36,738 bases of DNA from Coriobacteriia bacterium (GTDB taxonomy: Bacteria; Actinomycetota; Coriobacteriia; Coriobacteriales; UBA8131): contig WRNE01000017.1 in the NCBI GenBank assembly GCA_009776725.1, positions 1 to 36,738 of the forward strand, given 5' to 3'. The notes beneath the pieces are model-generated. The model had not been told where the DNA came from and did not search any database. It was given only the letters and a program-made list of their open reading frames with translations. Positions within the stretch are counted from its first letter, which is position 1. Each line of letters begins with the position of its first letter. The translations under genes were made by a program, and so were the position numbers. Below are positions 8,496 to 19,636 of this stretch, in pieces.

Positions 8496-9441
8496 GCAGG
8501 GCTCCAATCAGGCTTTTGACCTCGCTTATCTCGTTCTTCTCGCACCAATCGACTAGCTCAGTATATATTCTCGGTATGGCTAAAGGGTCTGTGAAGTTAT
8601 GGCTGCCGACAGCGACAAGGCTTGCACCAGCCAACATGAACTCTATAACGTCGCTTGCATTTCGCACACCGCCCATGCCGATCAGTGGGATGTCGACTGC
8701 CTCATAGACCCGATAGACCGCCCAGAGGGCAATCGGCTTGATAGCCGGGCCAGACAGGCCGGCCAGCACCCTGTCGAAGACCGGCTTGCGGCTCTTCAAG
8801 TCGATGCTCATGCCGGCGACAGTATTGATCAGCGACAGAGCATCGGCTCCGGCAGCTTCAGCCGCACAGGCGATTTCTGTGATGTCTGTAACGTTCGGGG
8901 TCAGTTTCACAATCAGTGGGCGCTTGGTTGCCAGCCGGCAGGCTGAGACCAGCTCGGCTGCAGCCAAGGCATCGACGCCAAAGGTCATGCCGCCGCTGTC
9001 CACATTGGGGCACGAGATGTTCAGCTCATAGGCGCTGACTGCCGGCTCTTGCTCCAGACGCGCAATCACCTCGAGGTACTCGTCAAGCGTATGCCCGCTG
9101 ACATTGACGATTATGGGAACGCCTTGGCTGGCTAGCCAGACCAGGTCCTCTTGGCAAAAGGCTTCCACTCCTGGGTTCTCCAAGCCAATCGAGTTCAGCA
9201 TGCCGCTTGCCGTCTCGTCGATCCGGACCCCTGGATTGCCTGCCCATGGCACATTGGAGATGCCTTTTGTGGTCAAGGCCCCTAAATACGAGAAAGGCTG
9301 CCGGTCTTTGGCCAAGCCCTGGTCTAACCACAGTTCCGCAAAGTTCTGGCCCGGGCCAAAGGTCCCTGATGCTACTGTCAAGGGCACTTTTAGCTGCAAG
9401 CCTGCCAGATCGACCTGCAAGCCCAACGTCTGGTCTACCAT
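8485..9441 (-). CDS. pyrD: Dihydroorotate dehydrogenase, class 1B catalytic subunit
   Basis: This 318-residue FMN enzyme oxidises dihydroorotate to orotate. NISCPNVDSGG near residues 142-152 carries the catalytic Cys typical of class 1 enzymes. The N-terminal LKVPLTVASGTFG and the FMN-phosphate segment near MGGVRNASDVIEFMLAGA fit the family. With PyrK next to it, this is the NAD+-dependent 1B heterotetramer rather than a fumarate- or quinone-linked form, which suits anaerobic metabolism. The start overlaps the pyrK stop by seven bases, with a GGAGAG ribosome site. Confidence 0.95.
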   Translation of the reverse strand: MVDQTLGLQVDLAGLQLKVPLTVASGTFGPGQNFAELWLDQGLAKDRQPFSYLGALTTKGISNVPWAGNPGVRIDETASGMLNSIGLENPGVEAFCQEDLVWLASQGVPIIVNVSGHTLDEYLEVIARLEQEPAVSAYELNISCPNVDSGGMTFGVDALAAAELVSACRLATKRPLIVKLTPNVTDITEIACAAEAAGADALSLINTVAGMSIDLKSRKPVFDRVLAGLSGPAIKPIALWAVYRVYEAVDIPLIGMGGVRNASDVIEFMLAGASLVAVGSHNFTDPLAIPRIYTELVDWCEKNEISEVKSLIGALHDA

Positions 9442-10259
9442 ATGATCTCTCCTGCATCAAAAACCGGCCCGTCCGAGCAGACCTTTTGGTTTCCCTTGTG
9501 TGTCGCGACTGTGCAGCTTAAGCAGGAGCCCAAGCCACAGGCCATGCGACGCTCCAAGCTGACCTCGCAGCTGATACCGAGGCTGATGGCCTTCATCGCC
9601 ACGATCCTTTGCATCGGCTCAGGCCCGCAAGTAGCTATATAGTCGAACTCGTAGGCGTCCAGCAAGTCGTCTAGCAGCTCGGTATTCATCCCGTGATGGC
9701 CTGTTGACCCGTCGTCTGTGGCCAGGTGGATGAACGACGAGCCGACCTCGCTTTCCGAGCCGTACAGGTTAAGGGGATAAGACCGGTCGTTTATCCCTAT
9801 AGACAAGGCCTCTAGGTAGTCGGCGTTCCTGGCACCGACCAGCAAGTGTGTCTCCACACTAAAGGCCGACAGGCTGCCGGCGGCCATGGCCAGCGCGGCC
9901 CAGCCGACTCCCCCGCCGACAAAAAGCGCCCGTTTGATACGCACCGGCAGACGCCAGCCCTGGCCCAAGGGCCCAAGCAGGTTCACCGTCTCGCCTGGCT
10001 TCAGCCCGGCCAGATGCCCGGTCAGCTGGCCCACGGTCTGGTAGGTGATTACCAGCTGGTCAGGCTCATCGTCTGTGACCAGCACTTTGTGTACGGAGAA
10101 GGGGCGGCGCAGCATATGCTCCGGCCTTTGCTTCAGCTGCAGGTGCACATATTGTCCGGGCACGACCATTTCTGGTATTTCGGCAACCTTCAAGACAGCC
10201 TGCCAAAGATCGCCTGTGAGGTTGGTGTTGGTGATTATGGTTGCGTCAGCTGTGATCAT
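9435..10259 (-). CDS. pyrK: Dihydroorotate dehydrogenase electron-transfer subunit
   Basis: This 274-residue FAD/[2Fe-2S] subunit passes electrons from PyrD to NAD+. The FAD-binding RRPFS motif follows the beta-barrel at about residues 51-55. A nucleotide-binding GGGVGWAALA segment lies mid-protein. Four cluster cysteines are placed as in the family: Cys241, 246, 249 and 261 (C-x4-C-x2-C-x11-C). The ATG is preceded by GGAAG. Order carB-pyrK-pyrD-pyrF-pyrE is as in Gram-positive pyr operons. Confidence 0.95.
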   Translation of the reverse strand: MITADATIITNTNLTGDLWQAVLKVAEIPEMVVPGQYVHLQLKQRPEHMLRRPFSVHKVLVTDDEPDQLVITYQTVGQLTGHLAGLKPGETVNLLGPLGQGWRLPVRIKRALFVGGGVGWAALAMAAGSLSAFSVETHLLVGARNADYLEALSIGINDRSYPLNLYGSESEVGSSFIHLATDDGSTGHHGMNTELLDDLLDAYEFDYIATCGPEPMQRIVAMKAISLGISCEVSLERRMACGLGSCLSCTVATHKGNQKVCSDGPVFDAGEIIW

Positions 10260-10292
10260 ATAGTCGTCTTCCTATCGGTCGGCTTGATAAGG

Positions 10293-13589
<3,297 letters not shown>

Positions 13590-13601
13590 TGCTTGCCTCT
13601 C

Positions 13602-15059
13602 TTACTTCGAACTAGCTTCCTCTAAGGCCATGTATGTCGAAATCAACTGGATAAAGCTGTTATAGGCATTCATCTCCTGGCTGTCGCCTGCTACCTCGGG
13701 CTGGTATTCCACACCAACTGCCATGACGTCCAAATAGCGAAGCCCCTCCACTGTCTGGTCGTTGAGGTTTGTCTCGCTTAGCTGCACACGGCCATACTTT
13801 TGGTTTACGAGCACGTCTGCCTCGCCCTCGTCGGCGGTTTGCGGCGGTCTTATCCCCATAGACGAAAAACGCACCGTGTATCCATGGTTTTGCGAGCTGA
13901 TGGCTACTTTCTCGCTGGCCAGGCTGCTGACCGGGTAGTTGGGCCCGCGATGCCCGTTTTTCATCTTCTCGACCTCCCCGCCGGCAGCCAGCGCCAGCAC
14001 CTGGTGCCCTAGGCCGATCCCCAATATGGGCAGGCGGCCCATCAAGTCGGCGGCAGCCTCGATGGTCGCGCCCAAAGCACTGGGGTTTCCAGGGCCTGTG
14101 GAGAAAACCACCCCGTCGGGCTGGTAGCCGAGGATATCTGCTGTGCTGGTGTCCCAAGGGACGACGATGACGGCACAGCCCAGGCGGACGAGGTCGTTTA
14201 GCGACGAGCAGGTGACTCCCAAGTCGACGGCGATGACCTTCATGCAGGCTTCTGTGACAGGGTCGAACCAGGAGGCGTGCTGGTCGTTCATTTCGAAGAG
14301 GTAGGGCTTGTCACAGCTTAGCTTAGCCACTAGATTGTCATCCTCGGAGCGCGGGGCATTGTGGATTTTTTGCAGCAGCGAGTCAGGGTTCAAATCGACT
14401 GTCGAGACTATCGCCTGCATTGCGCCCTTCTCCCGCAAGACGTGCGTCAGGGAACGGGTGTCAATGCCAGTGATTCCGACGATGCCTTGCTCGGCCAGGA
14501 AGTCAGGCAGGCTGATATCGCAGCGATAATTAGAGGGAGTAGGGCATATCTCCCGAGTGACCAGGGCTTTTAGCCAGAGGCTGTCGCTTTCCAAGTCGGC
14601 TCTGGCTATTCCGTAATTGCCAACTTGGGGATAAGTGAGCATGACGATCTGGCCGGCATTGGCCGGGTCGGAGATTACTTCAGGATATCCGATCATGGCA
14701 GTGTTGAAGCTGATCTCGCCTATCTCCTCGCCGGGGACCCCCGAGCTCGTTCCGACGAAGCAAGACCCGTCCTCGAGCATCAGCACCGCCATCGGCGCCT
14801 TGGCAGGCTTTACTGCGGCGGGCGCTTTGCTGGATGCAGGGGCTGCCGGTGTATCGGCAGCGGCTGAGGTTGGGCTGGTTTGGGCGATGGTGGCTTCCGG
14901 CGCCTGTGGCGGCTCGAGATGCTCGGGCGGCTCGGCTGCCTGTGGCGGCTCGGCTGCTTCTGGCGCCTCGGCTGCCTGCAGCGCCTCGGGCGCCTCTGGC
15001 GGCTCCGGCTGCTTGCCCAGCAGGTTTATCATTCTCGCCCGCATTCCCTCATTTTTCAT
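13602..15059 (-). CDS. carA: Carbamoyl-phosphate synthase small subunit, glutaminase-inactive
   Basis: CarA normally hydrolyses glutamine and channels ammonia to CarB. The CarA-specific N-terminal domain is clear (LEDGSCFVGTSSG at about 95-107, FNTAMIGYPEV at 118-128). The class I amidotransferase domain spans about 275-480. The nucleophile loop reads GIGLGHQ: Gly349 (codon GGC, 14013-14015) stands where the family has Cys. The second catalytic motif reads EYQPE: Gln453 (CAG, 13701-13703) replaces His, while Glu455 remains. The conserved GVKxN segment is also degenerate (GVTCSS, 281-286). An 89-residue Pro/Ala/Glu-rich extension precedes the first domain, making 485 residues instead of about 380. 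GGAG precedes the ATG. No frameshift is seen and the operon is intact, so the protein is presumably retained as a structural partner. Confidence 0.93.
   Translation of the reverse strand: MKNEGMRARMINLLGKQPEPPEAPEALQAAEAPEAAEPPQAAEPPEHLEPPQAPEATIAQTSPTSAAADTPAAPASSKAPAAVKPAKAPMAVLMLEDGSCFVGTSSGVPGEEIGEISFNTAMIGYPEVISDPANAGQIVMLTYPQVGNYGIARADLESDSLWLKALVTREICPTPSNYRCDISLPDFLAEQGIVGITGIDTRSLTHVLREKGAMQAIVSTVDLNPDSLLQKIHNAPRSEDDNLVAKLSCDKPYLFEMNDQHASWFDPVTEACMKVIAVDLGVTCSSLNDLVRLGCAVIVVPWDTSTADILGYQPDGVVFSTGPGNPSALGATIEAAADLMGRLPILGIGLGHQVLALAAGGEVEKMKNGHRGPNYPVSSLASEKVAISSQNHGYTVRFSSMGIRPPQTADEGEADVLVNQKYGRVQLSETNLNDQTVEGLRYLDVMAVGVEYQPEVAGDSQEMNAYNSFIQLISTYMALEEASSK
14886..15011 (-). repeat. 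Pro/Glu/Ala repeat tract in the CarA N-terminal extension
   Basis: Codons 17-58 of carA encode degenerate repeats of five to six residues of the type EPPQA, EAPEA and AAEPPE. The DNA shows matching short direct repeats around gcggctcgg and ggcgcctcg units. Family CarA proteins normally begin close to the VLMLEDG strand, so this is an added, probably disordered segment. Confidence 0.75.
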
Positions 15060-16356
15060 GAAGGACTCCGTTCTCTAGCGTCTGGGCTCCAGCGATAAAG
15101 ACATCGCTGGCCTTGCCTTGTAGCTCAAAACCGATGAAGGCGTTGTTATTCGATTTTGAAGTAAAGCTATCGGCACTCACAATCCATTTTTTATCAAGAT
15201 CGATTACCGTTAGGTCGGCAAAACTCCCTGCTGAAAGGCTTACATCGGCAATGTTTAGGATCTCTCGAGGCTTGTGTGACATTCGCTCGACCAATGTAGC
15301 CAACGTCATTTCACCGGTATTCACCAACTCGGTCAAGACAAGCCCTAAAGCTGTTTCCAAGCCTGTCACACCGAAGGGGGCTATTTCAAATTCCAACATC
15401 TTCTCGTGGCTGGCATGTGGGGCGTGGTCTGTTGCTATGCAGTCGACCACTCCCTCTATAAGCCCTGCCCGTAGCGCTGAAGCATCGAGGGCGGTGCGTA
15501 AGGGAGGGTTCATTTTCAAGTTAGTGTCATAGTGCTCGTCTAAGGCCGACTCGTCTAAAAACAAATGGTGCGGGCTCGCCTCGCATGTGACTGGCAAGCC
15601 TTTAAGCTTTGCCTCCCGGACCAGCTCAAGCCCTTTCTTGGTAGACAGATGCTGGATATGCAAAGAGGCACCGGTCAGCTCCGCAAGTGCTATGTCGCGG
15701 GCGATCTGTACCTCCTCGCCGGCCGCAGGCCATCCTGTCAGTCCCAGCCTTGTCGACATGACCCCCTCGTTTACTTGGCCGCTGCCTACCAGGTCCTCGA
15801 CTTGGCAGTGCGAAAGCAAGGGTTTCTCCAGACCTGCTAAATAATCCATCGCTAGGCGCATCAAGCCGCTGTCTTGGACTCCCCTCCCGTCATCGGTAAA
15901 CGCTACCGCTCCAGCCCGGGCCATGTCTGCCATCTCTGCCAGGGCCTCGCCTTTCTGGCCTAATGTTATCGATCCTGTAGTATATACACGGGCCCAAGCA
16001 TGGTCCTTCGCCTTTTCTAAGACATAGCGGACCTGGGCGCCATTGTCGATCACCGGCTGTGTGTTGGGCATGGCCAGAACAGCTGTAAAACCCCCCATTG
16101 CCGCAGCCCGTGTCCCAGAGACGATGTCTTCTTTGTACTCTTGGCCGGGATCGCGCAAATGCACATGCATGTCCATCAGTCCTGGGACTATGAACTTGCC
16201 ATGCAGGTCGATGGTCTTGGCTCCGTTGTCCTCAGCCAGCCCAGGGGCACGAAGCCCCTTGATGTATCCGTCCTCGATTACGACATCGAGAGGCACCGGC
16301 TCTGGTAGACCAGCCCTAGCATCGACACAAAGGCCGCCTCTAAGCAGCAATTCCAT
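15049..16356 (-). CDS. pyrC: Dihydroorotase
   Basis: This 435-residue zinc amidohydrolase cyclises carbamoyl aspartate to dihydroorotate. It is a class I enzyme: metal ligands His64 and His66 in MDMHVHLRDPG (with Arg68 for substrate), and the ATDHAPH motif near residue 300. The ATG at 16356 is chosen because a full AGGAGGTGATC Shine-Dalgarno lies eight bases upstream. The GTG at 16365 sits inside that site. Its start overlaps the pyrB 3' end by 17 bases, and its 3' end overlaps carA by 11. Confidence 0.95.
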   Translation of the reverse strand: MELLLRGGLCVDARAGLPEPVPLDVVIEDGYIKGLRAPGLAEDNGAKTIDLHGKFIVPGLMDMHVHLRDPGQEYKEDIVSGTRAAAMGGFTAVLAMPNTQPVIDNGAQVRYVLEKAKDHAWARVYTTGSITLGQKGEALAEMADMARAGAVAFTDDGRGVQDSGLMRLAMDYLAGLEKPLLSHCQVEDLVGSGQVNEGVMSTRLGLTGWPAAGEEVQIARDIALAELTGASLHIQHLSTKKGLELVREAKLKGLPVTCEASPHHLFLDESALDEHYDTNLKMNPPLRTALDASALRAGLIEGVVDCIATDHAPHASHEKMLEFEIAPFGVTGLETALGLVLTELVNTGEMTLATLVERMSHKPREILNIADVSLSAGSFADLTVIDLDKKWIVSADSFTSKSNNNAFIGFELQGKASDVFIAGAQTLENGVLHEK

Positions 16357-17281
16357 CTTGATCACCTCCTAAGAGCAAGTACATCAAGGCCATGCGCACA
16401 GCCACCCCGGCATGGACCTGGTCAAGCAACAGGTTGTTGGCGATATCGATCGTCTCGCTGTTGAGCTCGACTCCACGGTTTACCGGCCCTGGGTGCATGA
16501 TGATTGCCTCGTCTTTCATCCTTGCCAGACGCTCTAGGTTAATCCCATATTGGCTGGAGTATTCGCGGAGCGACGGGAAAGGCGACCGTTCCAGACGCTC
16601 TTGTTGGATGCGCAGCATGTAGACGACATCATAATTCTCAAGCTCATCGTCAAGGGAATACAGTGCCTTGGCACCTAAGGCCTCAGGATAAGCAGGCATC
16701 AAGGTCTTCGGCCCTATAGCTGTCACGTTTGCTCCCAATAGGCTCAAGCCTGGTGCCAATGACCCGAAAACACGGGAATGGCTGATATCCCCGACAATCG
16801 CCACATTCAAGCCCTTGATATAGCCAAAGTGCTCCCGCATTGTGTACATGTCGAGCAAGGCTTGGGTAGGGTGCTGGTGTTTTCCGTCTCCCCCGTTGAT
16901 AATTGCTGCATCGGTATGCTGTGTAAGCATATGGGGAGAGCCGGCATATGAGTGCCGAATGACGATCATGTCCAGACCCATGGCATCGAGTGTCTCAACG
17001 GTGTCGACCAATGACTCCCCTTTTTGGGTAGCAGAGGCATCGGCTGAGAAATTGATGCTGTCTGCCGAAAGCCGTTTTGCAGCTATCTCGAACGAGATCC
17101 TTGTTCTAGTCGAGCTCTCTAAAAAAAGATTGATGATTGTGCGTCCCCGCAGTGTAGGGAGCTTTTTTATCGTGCGGGTGTTTATTTCTTCGAAGCTGCG
17201 GGCAGTGTCTAGTACAATATATATCTCGTCAGCGCTTAAATCCTCTATGTTTAAAAGATGCTTTGTACCCAATACACCCAT
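16340..17281 (-). CDS. pyrB: Aspartate carbamoyltransferase catalytic subunit
   Basis: This 313-residue enzyme condenses carbamoyl phosphate with aspartate. The carbamoyl-phosphate loop SSTRTR lies at 56-61. GDGKHQHPTQALLD and the later MHPGPVNRGVEL complete the active-site signatures. No pyrI regulatory subunit is found nearby, so the enzyme is probably an unregulated trimer with operon control by PyrR. AGGAGGAG precedes the ATG, 62 bases after pyrR. Confidence 0.96.
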   Translation of the reverse strand: MGVLGTKHLLNIEDLSADEIYIVLDTARSFEEINTRTIKKLPTLRGRTIINLFLESSTRTRISFEIAAKRLSADSINFSADASATQKGESLVDTVETLDAMGLDMIVIRHSYAGSPHMLTQHTDAAIINGGDGKHQHPTQALLDMYTMREHFGYIKGLNVAIVGDISHSRVFGSLAPGLSLLGANVTAIGPKTLMPAYPEALGAKALYSLDDELENYDVVYMLRIQQERLERSPFPSLREYSSQYGINLERLARMKDEAIIMHPGPVNRGVELNSETIDIANNLLLDQVHAGVAVRMALMYLLLGGDQDGIAA

Positions 17282-17343
17282 TAAAACTCCTCCTCGTTTC
17301 TTTGTTATTTGCAGCTAACTATATATCAATTGAGTGTCGTTGA

Positions 17344-17964
<621 letters not shown>

Positions 17965-18019
17965 TTAAAAGCTGGCCGATGCGACGGTCTGTGATACTCA
18001 TTATCTTGCACTGGCATCG

Positions 18020-18047
18020 ATACTAGAATAGCTATGTGCACTATCAA
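18020..18047 (-). promoter_or_regulatory. Weak secondary promoter candidate before pyrR
   Basis: TTGATA (18042-18047) and TAGTAT (18020-18025) are 16 bases apart on the minus strand, downstream of the attenuator. If active it would give PyrR-independent basal expression. The -10 match is poor. Confidence 0.25.
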
Positions 18048-18120
18048 GCAAGGCACAAACCCAGTCGCGAAAGCGGTCTTAGCTCCAAGGCACACCTTTG
18101 GTGATTTATTGCTGAGAATA

Positions 18121-18150
18121 ATAAAAACCCCTGTCGCGTCTCGACAAGGG
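18121..18150 (-). terminator. pyr leader attenuator (intrinsic terminator)
   Basis: On the minus strand a nine-pair stem, CCCTTGTCG with CGACAGGGG around an AGACG loop, is followed by TTTTTAT. It lies about 185 bases before pyrR. Its 5' arm (CCTTGTCG) can pair instead with CGACAAGG at 18205-18212, the 3' part of the PyrR-binding hairpin. This gives the mutually exclusive antiterminator expected for PyrR attenuation. Confidence 0.85.
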
Positions 18151-18201
18151 CACATCTTGTTTGTTTGCGCGCCTGCTGCTGGCAGTTACGCGTTTTTATA
18201 T

Positions 18202-18237
18202 GCACCTTGTCGGTCTCACAGTACCAACTTAAAGGAC
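18202..18237 (-). promoter_or_regulatory. PyrR-binding RNA element
   Basis: The minus-strand leader contains TCCTTTAA, then a hairpin loop ACTGTGAGACC, then ACAAGG. This matches the order and conserved bases of the PyrR RNA element known from Firmicutes and Actinobacteria leaders. PyrR-UMP binding would hold this hairpin closed, free the downstream terminator and stop transcription of the pyr operon. Confidence 0.82.
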
Positions 18238-18243
18238 ACTAGC

Positions 18244-18273
18244 ATCTTACGCTAAATTTACTAAAAGACGCAA
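18244..18273 (-). promoter_or_regulatory. pyr operon promoter
   Basis: TTGCGT (18268-18273) and TAAGAT (18244-18249) are separated by 18 bases on the minus strand. The predicted start near 18237-18240 falls exactly at the beginning of the PyrR-binding element, giving a leader of about 300 bases. Confidence 0.55.
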
Positions 18274-18292
18274 GCCAGAATCTTGCTTTTAG
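18261..18292. repeat. Inverted repeat upstream of the pyr promoter
   Basis: CTAAAAG and CTTTTAG arms enclose inner CAAG/CTTG pairs with a three-base bulge. A second small palindrome (GGTGT/ACACC) follows at 18293-18308. The first repeat overlaps the -35 region of the pyr promoter, so it could be an operator or a terminator for rightward transcription. Confidence 0.4.
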
Positions 18293-18308
18293 GGTGTGTT
18301 TTAACACC

Positions 18309-19142
18309 AGGAATGGTAGCGGTTTTATAGAGTGTTACTCTGTCGAAGAACCTGTTGGACTCATCTTGACTTGCCTTCATGCTTAATCTGTTTCTAAAGC
18401 AGGCAATGCCTGATTGGTTTCAAGTTGATGCTGTTGTAGCGATTATTTACATAGGTTGAATTCTGTTTTTAAGACTTTTATCTCCTAAGTGCTGCTGATT
18501 GACGGTTGGGCGCAATTCTGACGAGCAAATTCGGGCAAAAATTTATGTTACTCAGAGTAAGCAAATTTCTGACCTGGGCTTTAGCAAAACAGCTTTTTTG
18601 AAGCGGAGAAAAAATCGTACCCAATCGTCAATCTCTAGCACTTAGCTTTAAATAACGTGTTGGGTAAAGATTTATTGAATGCTAGTATTAAGTAGGAGTT
18701 CGAGTGCAAGCTGCACCCGGTGCTTGAGCAAGTATGGAGCCTCTTCGCATTTGAATGGCCCTCCAATCGGCGTGCAGCTCAAACGGTACCCTCCATCTAG
18801 CCGTTTAAATGACAAAGGAGAAAAACAGCCCCGACCGTAAAACCCGGCACACCTAGCAGCCTTCTCCCAACGAAGGCCATACTTCGCCGCATCTTGTTGC
18901 TCTCCTCTCGTATGAATGGTCATTCATTTCACGAATAGGCTCTCTTTTACATACAGCACAAGAACAACACAGATTACCTGGCTATTTCCAATCTACCTGC
19001 GCATGCCCACTATCATGTTTGCACAAATGAATGATAATTTTCACTGCAATAATGTCTTATTTGCCCGTAAAAGCATTTGCAGTTTTAGCAAGTATTATTT
19101 GTATACCATTTGTCATTAGAGACTGATATGATATCGGCAACC
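18309..19142. other. Gene-poor stretch between pyr leader and trk genes
   Basis: About 830 bases with no convincing gene. It contains the 161-bp inverted-repeat element (18485-18645). An 83-codon minus-strand frame at 18672-18923 has no ribosome site and no family resemblance. A 7-bp palindrome, ATGAATG-GT-CATTCAT, lies at 18912-18927 and could be an operator. The segment is visibly AT-richer than the flanking operons. Confidence 0.6.
18485..18645. mobile_element. 161-bp element with 26-bp imperfect terminal inverted repeats (MITE-like)
   Basis: The left end (18485-18510) begins CTAAGTGCT and continues GATTGACGGTTGGG. The right end (18620-18645) is its inverse complement with four mismatches: CCCAATCGTCAATC, three unmatched bases, AGCACTTAG. 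The 109 bases between the arms contain no ORF. Size, termini and location in a gene-poor gap fit a miniature inverted-repeat element. No clear target duplication is seen, and no second copy occurs in this window. A long hairpin RNA is the alternative. Confidence 0.5.
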
Positions 19143-19167
19143 CCAGGCAGATCGTGCCTGGTTTTTT
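19143..19167 (+). terminator. Terminator-like hairpin in the trk leader
   Basis: CCAGGCA and TGCCTGG pair around GATCG and are followed by TTTTTT. The structure ends 20 bases before the first trkA start. It either closes upstream transcription or acts as an attenuator of the potassium-uptake operon. No known riboswitch (including the c-di-AMP ydaO class) is recognisable in front of it. Confidence 0.7.
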
Positions 19168-19186
19168 GCGAAAGGAGCAATGGATA

Positions 19187-19624
19187 ATGAGCCCGTTCTG
19201 GTCGACCAAGAAAGAAGATTACATTGTAGTAATCGGCTGCGGAAGGTTGGGCGCGAACATCGCTAATAGTTTATCTGACGAGGGTATCGACGTTTTGGTT
19301 GTTGATATCGACAAAGAATCATTTCGTAAACTCTCCTCCTCCTACTCTGGACTCACCCTGGCAGGTGATGCTATGGATCTTGATGTCCTAGCTGAAGCTG
19401 AGATCGAACGAGCAACAGCTGTCATCACCGTCACCAATTACGACAACACTAACATCTTGGTGGCGCAGATTGCCAAGAACCTGTATGGAATCAACCACGT
19501 TATTGCTAGGCTCTATGATACTGACCGCGATTGTGTGTACCAAGAGTTCAATATTGACACAATTGCCCCTGCTGTACTGTCAATGCAGCAGATCGACAGG
19601 TTGCTTAACACACAGAAAGCTTGA
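19187..19624 (+). CDS. TrkA-type RCK protein, N-domain only
   Basis: This 145-residue cytosolic protein is a single RCK-N (TrkA-N) Rossmann domain that gates a Trk channel. The nucleotide-binding GCGRLG lies at 17-22 and the acidic residue closing strand 2 at Asp40, the canonical NAD(H)/ATP site. The protein ends soon after the Rossmann fold, so the RCK-C ligand domain is absent. ATG at 19187 is preferred, with GGAG upstream; the open frame extends back into the hairpin but has no other site. It is followed 12 bases later by a second trkA and then trkH. Confidence 0.88.
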   Translation: MSPFWSTKKEDYIVVIGCGRLGANIANSLSDEGIDVLVVDIDKESFRKLSSSYSGLTLAGDAMDLDVLAEAEIERATAVITVTNYDNTNILVAQIAKNLYGINHVIARLYDTDRDCVYQEFNIDTIAPAVLSMQQIDRLLNTQKA

Positions 19625-19636
19625 GGGTAGCCCAAA

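Noticed and set aside
13602-15059. carA as a pseudogene
   Set aside because: The frame is uninterrupted over 485 codons, the CarA-specific domain and the third triad residue are conserved, ribosome site and overlaps with neighbours are intact, so a retained but glutaminase-inactive protein fits better.
18672-18923. 83-codon minus-strand frame in the trk upstream gap
   Set aside because: No ribosome site, no recognisable family, and amino-acid composition looks non-coding. Kept only as part of the intergenic description.
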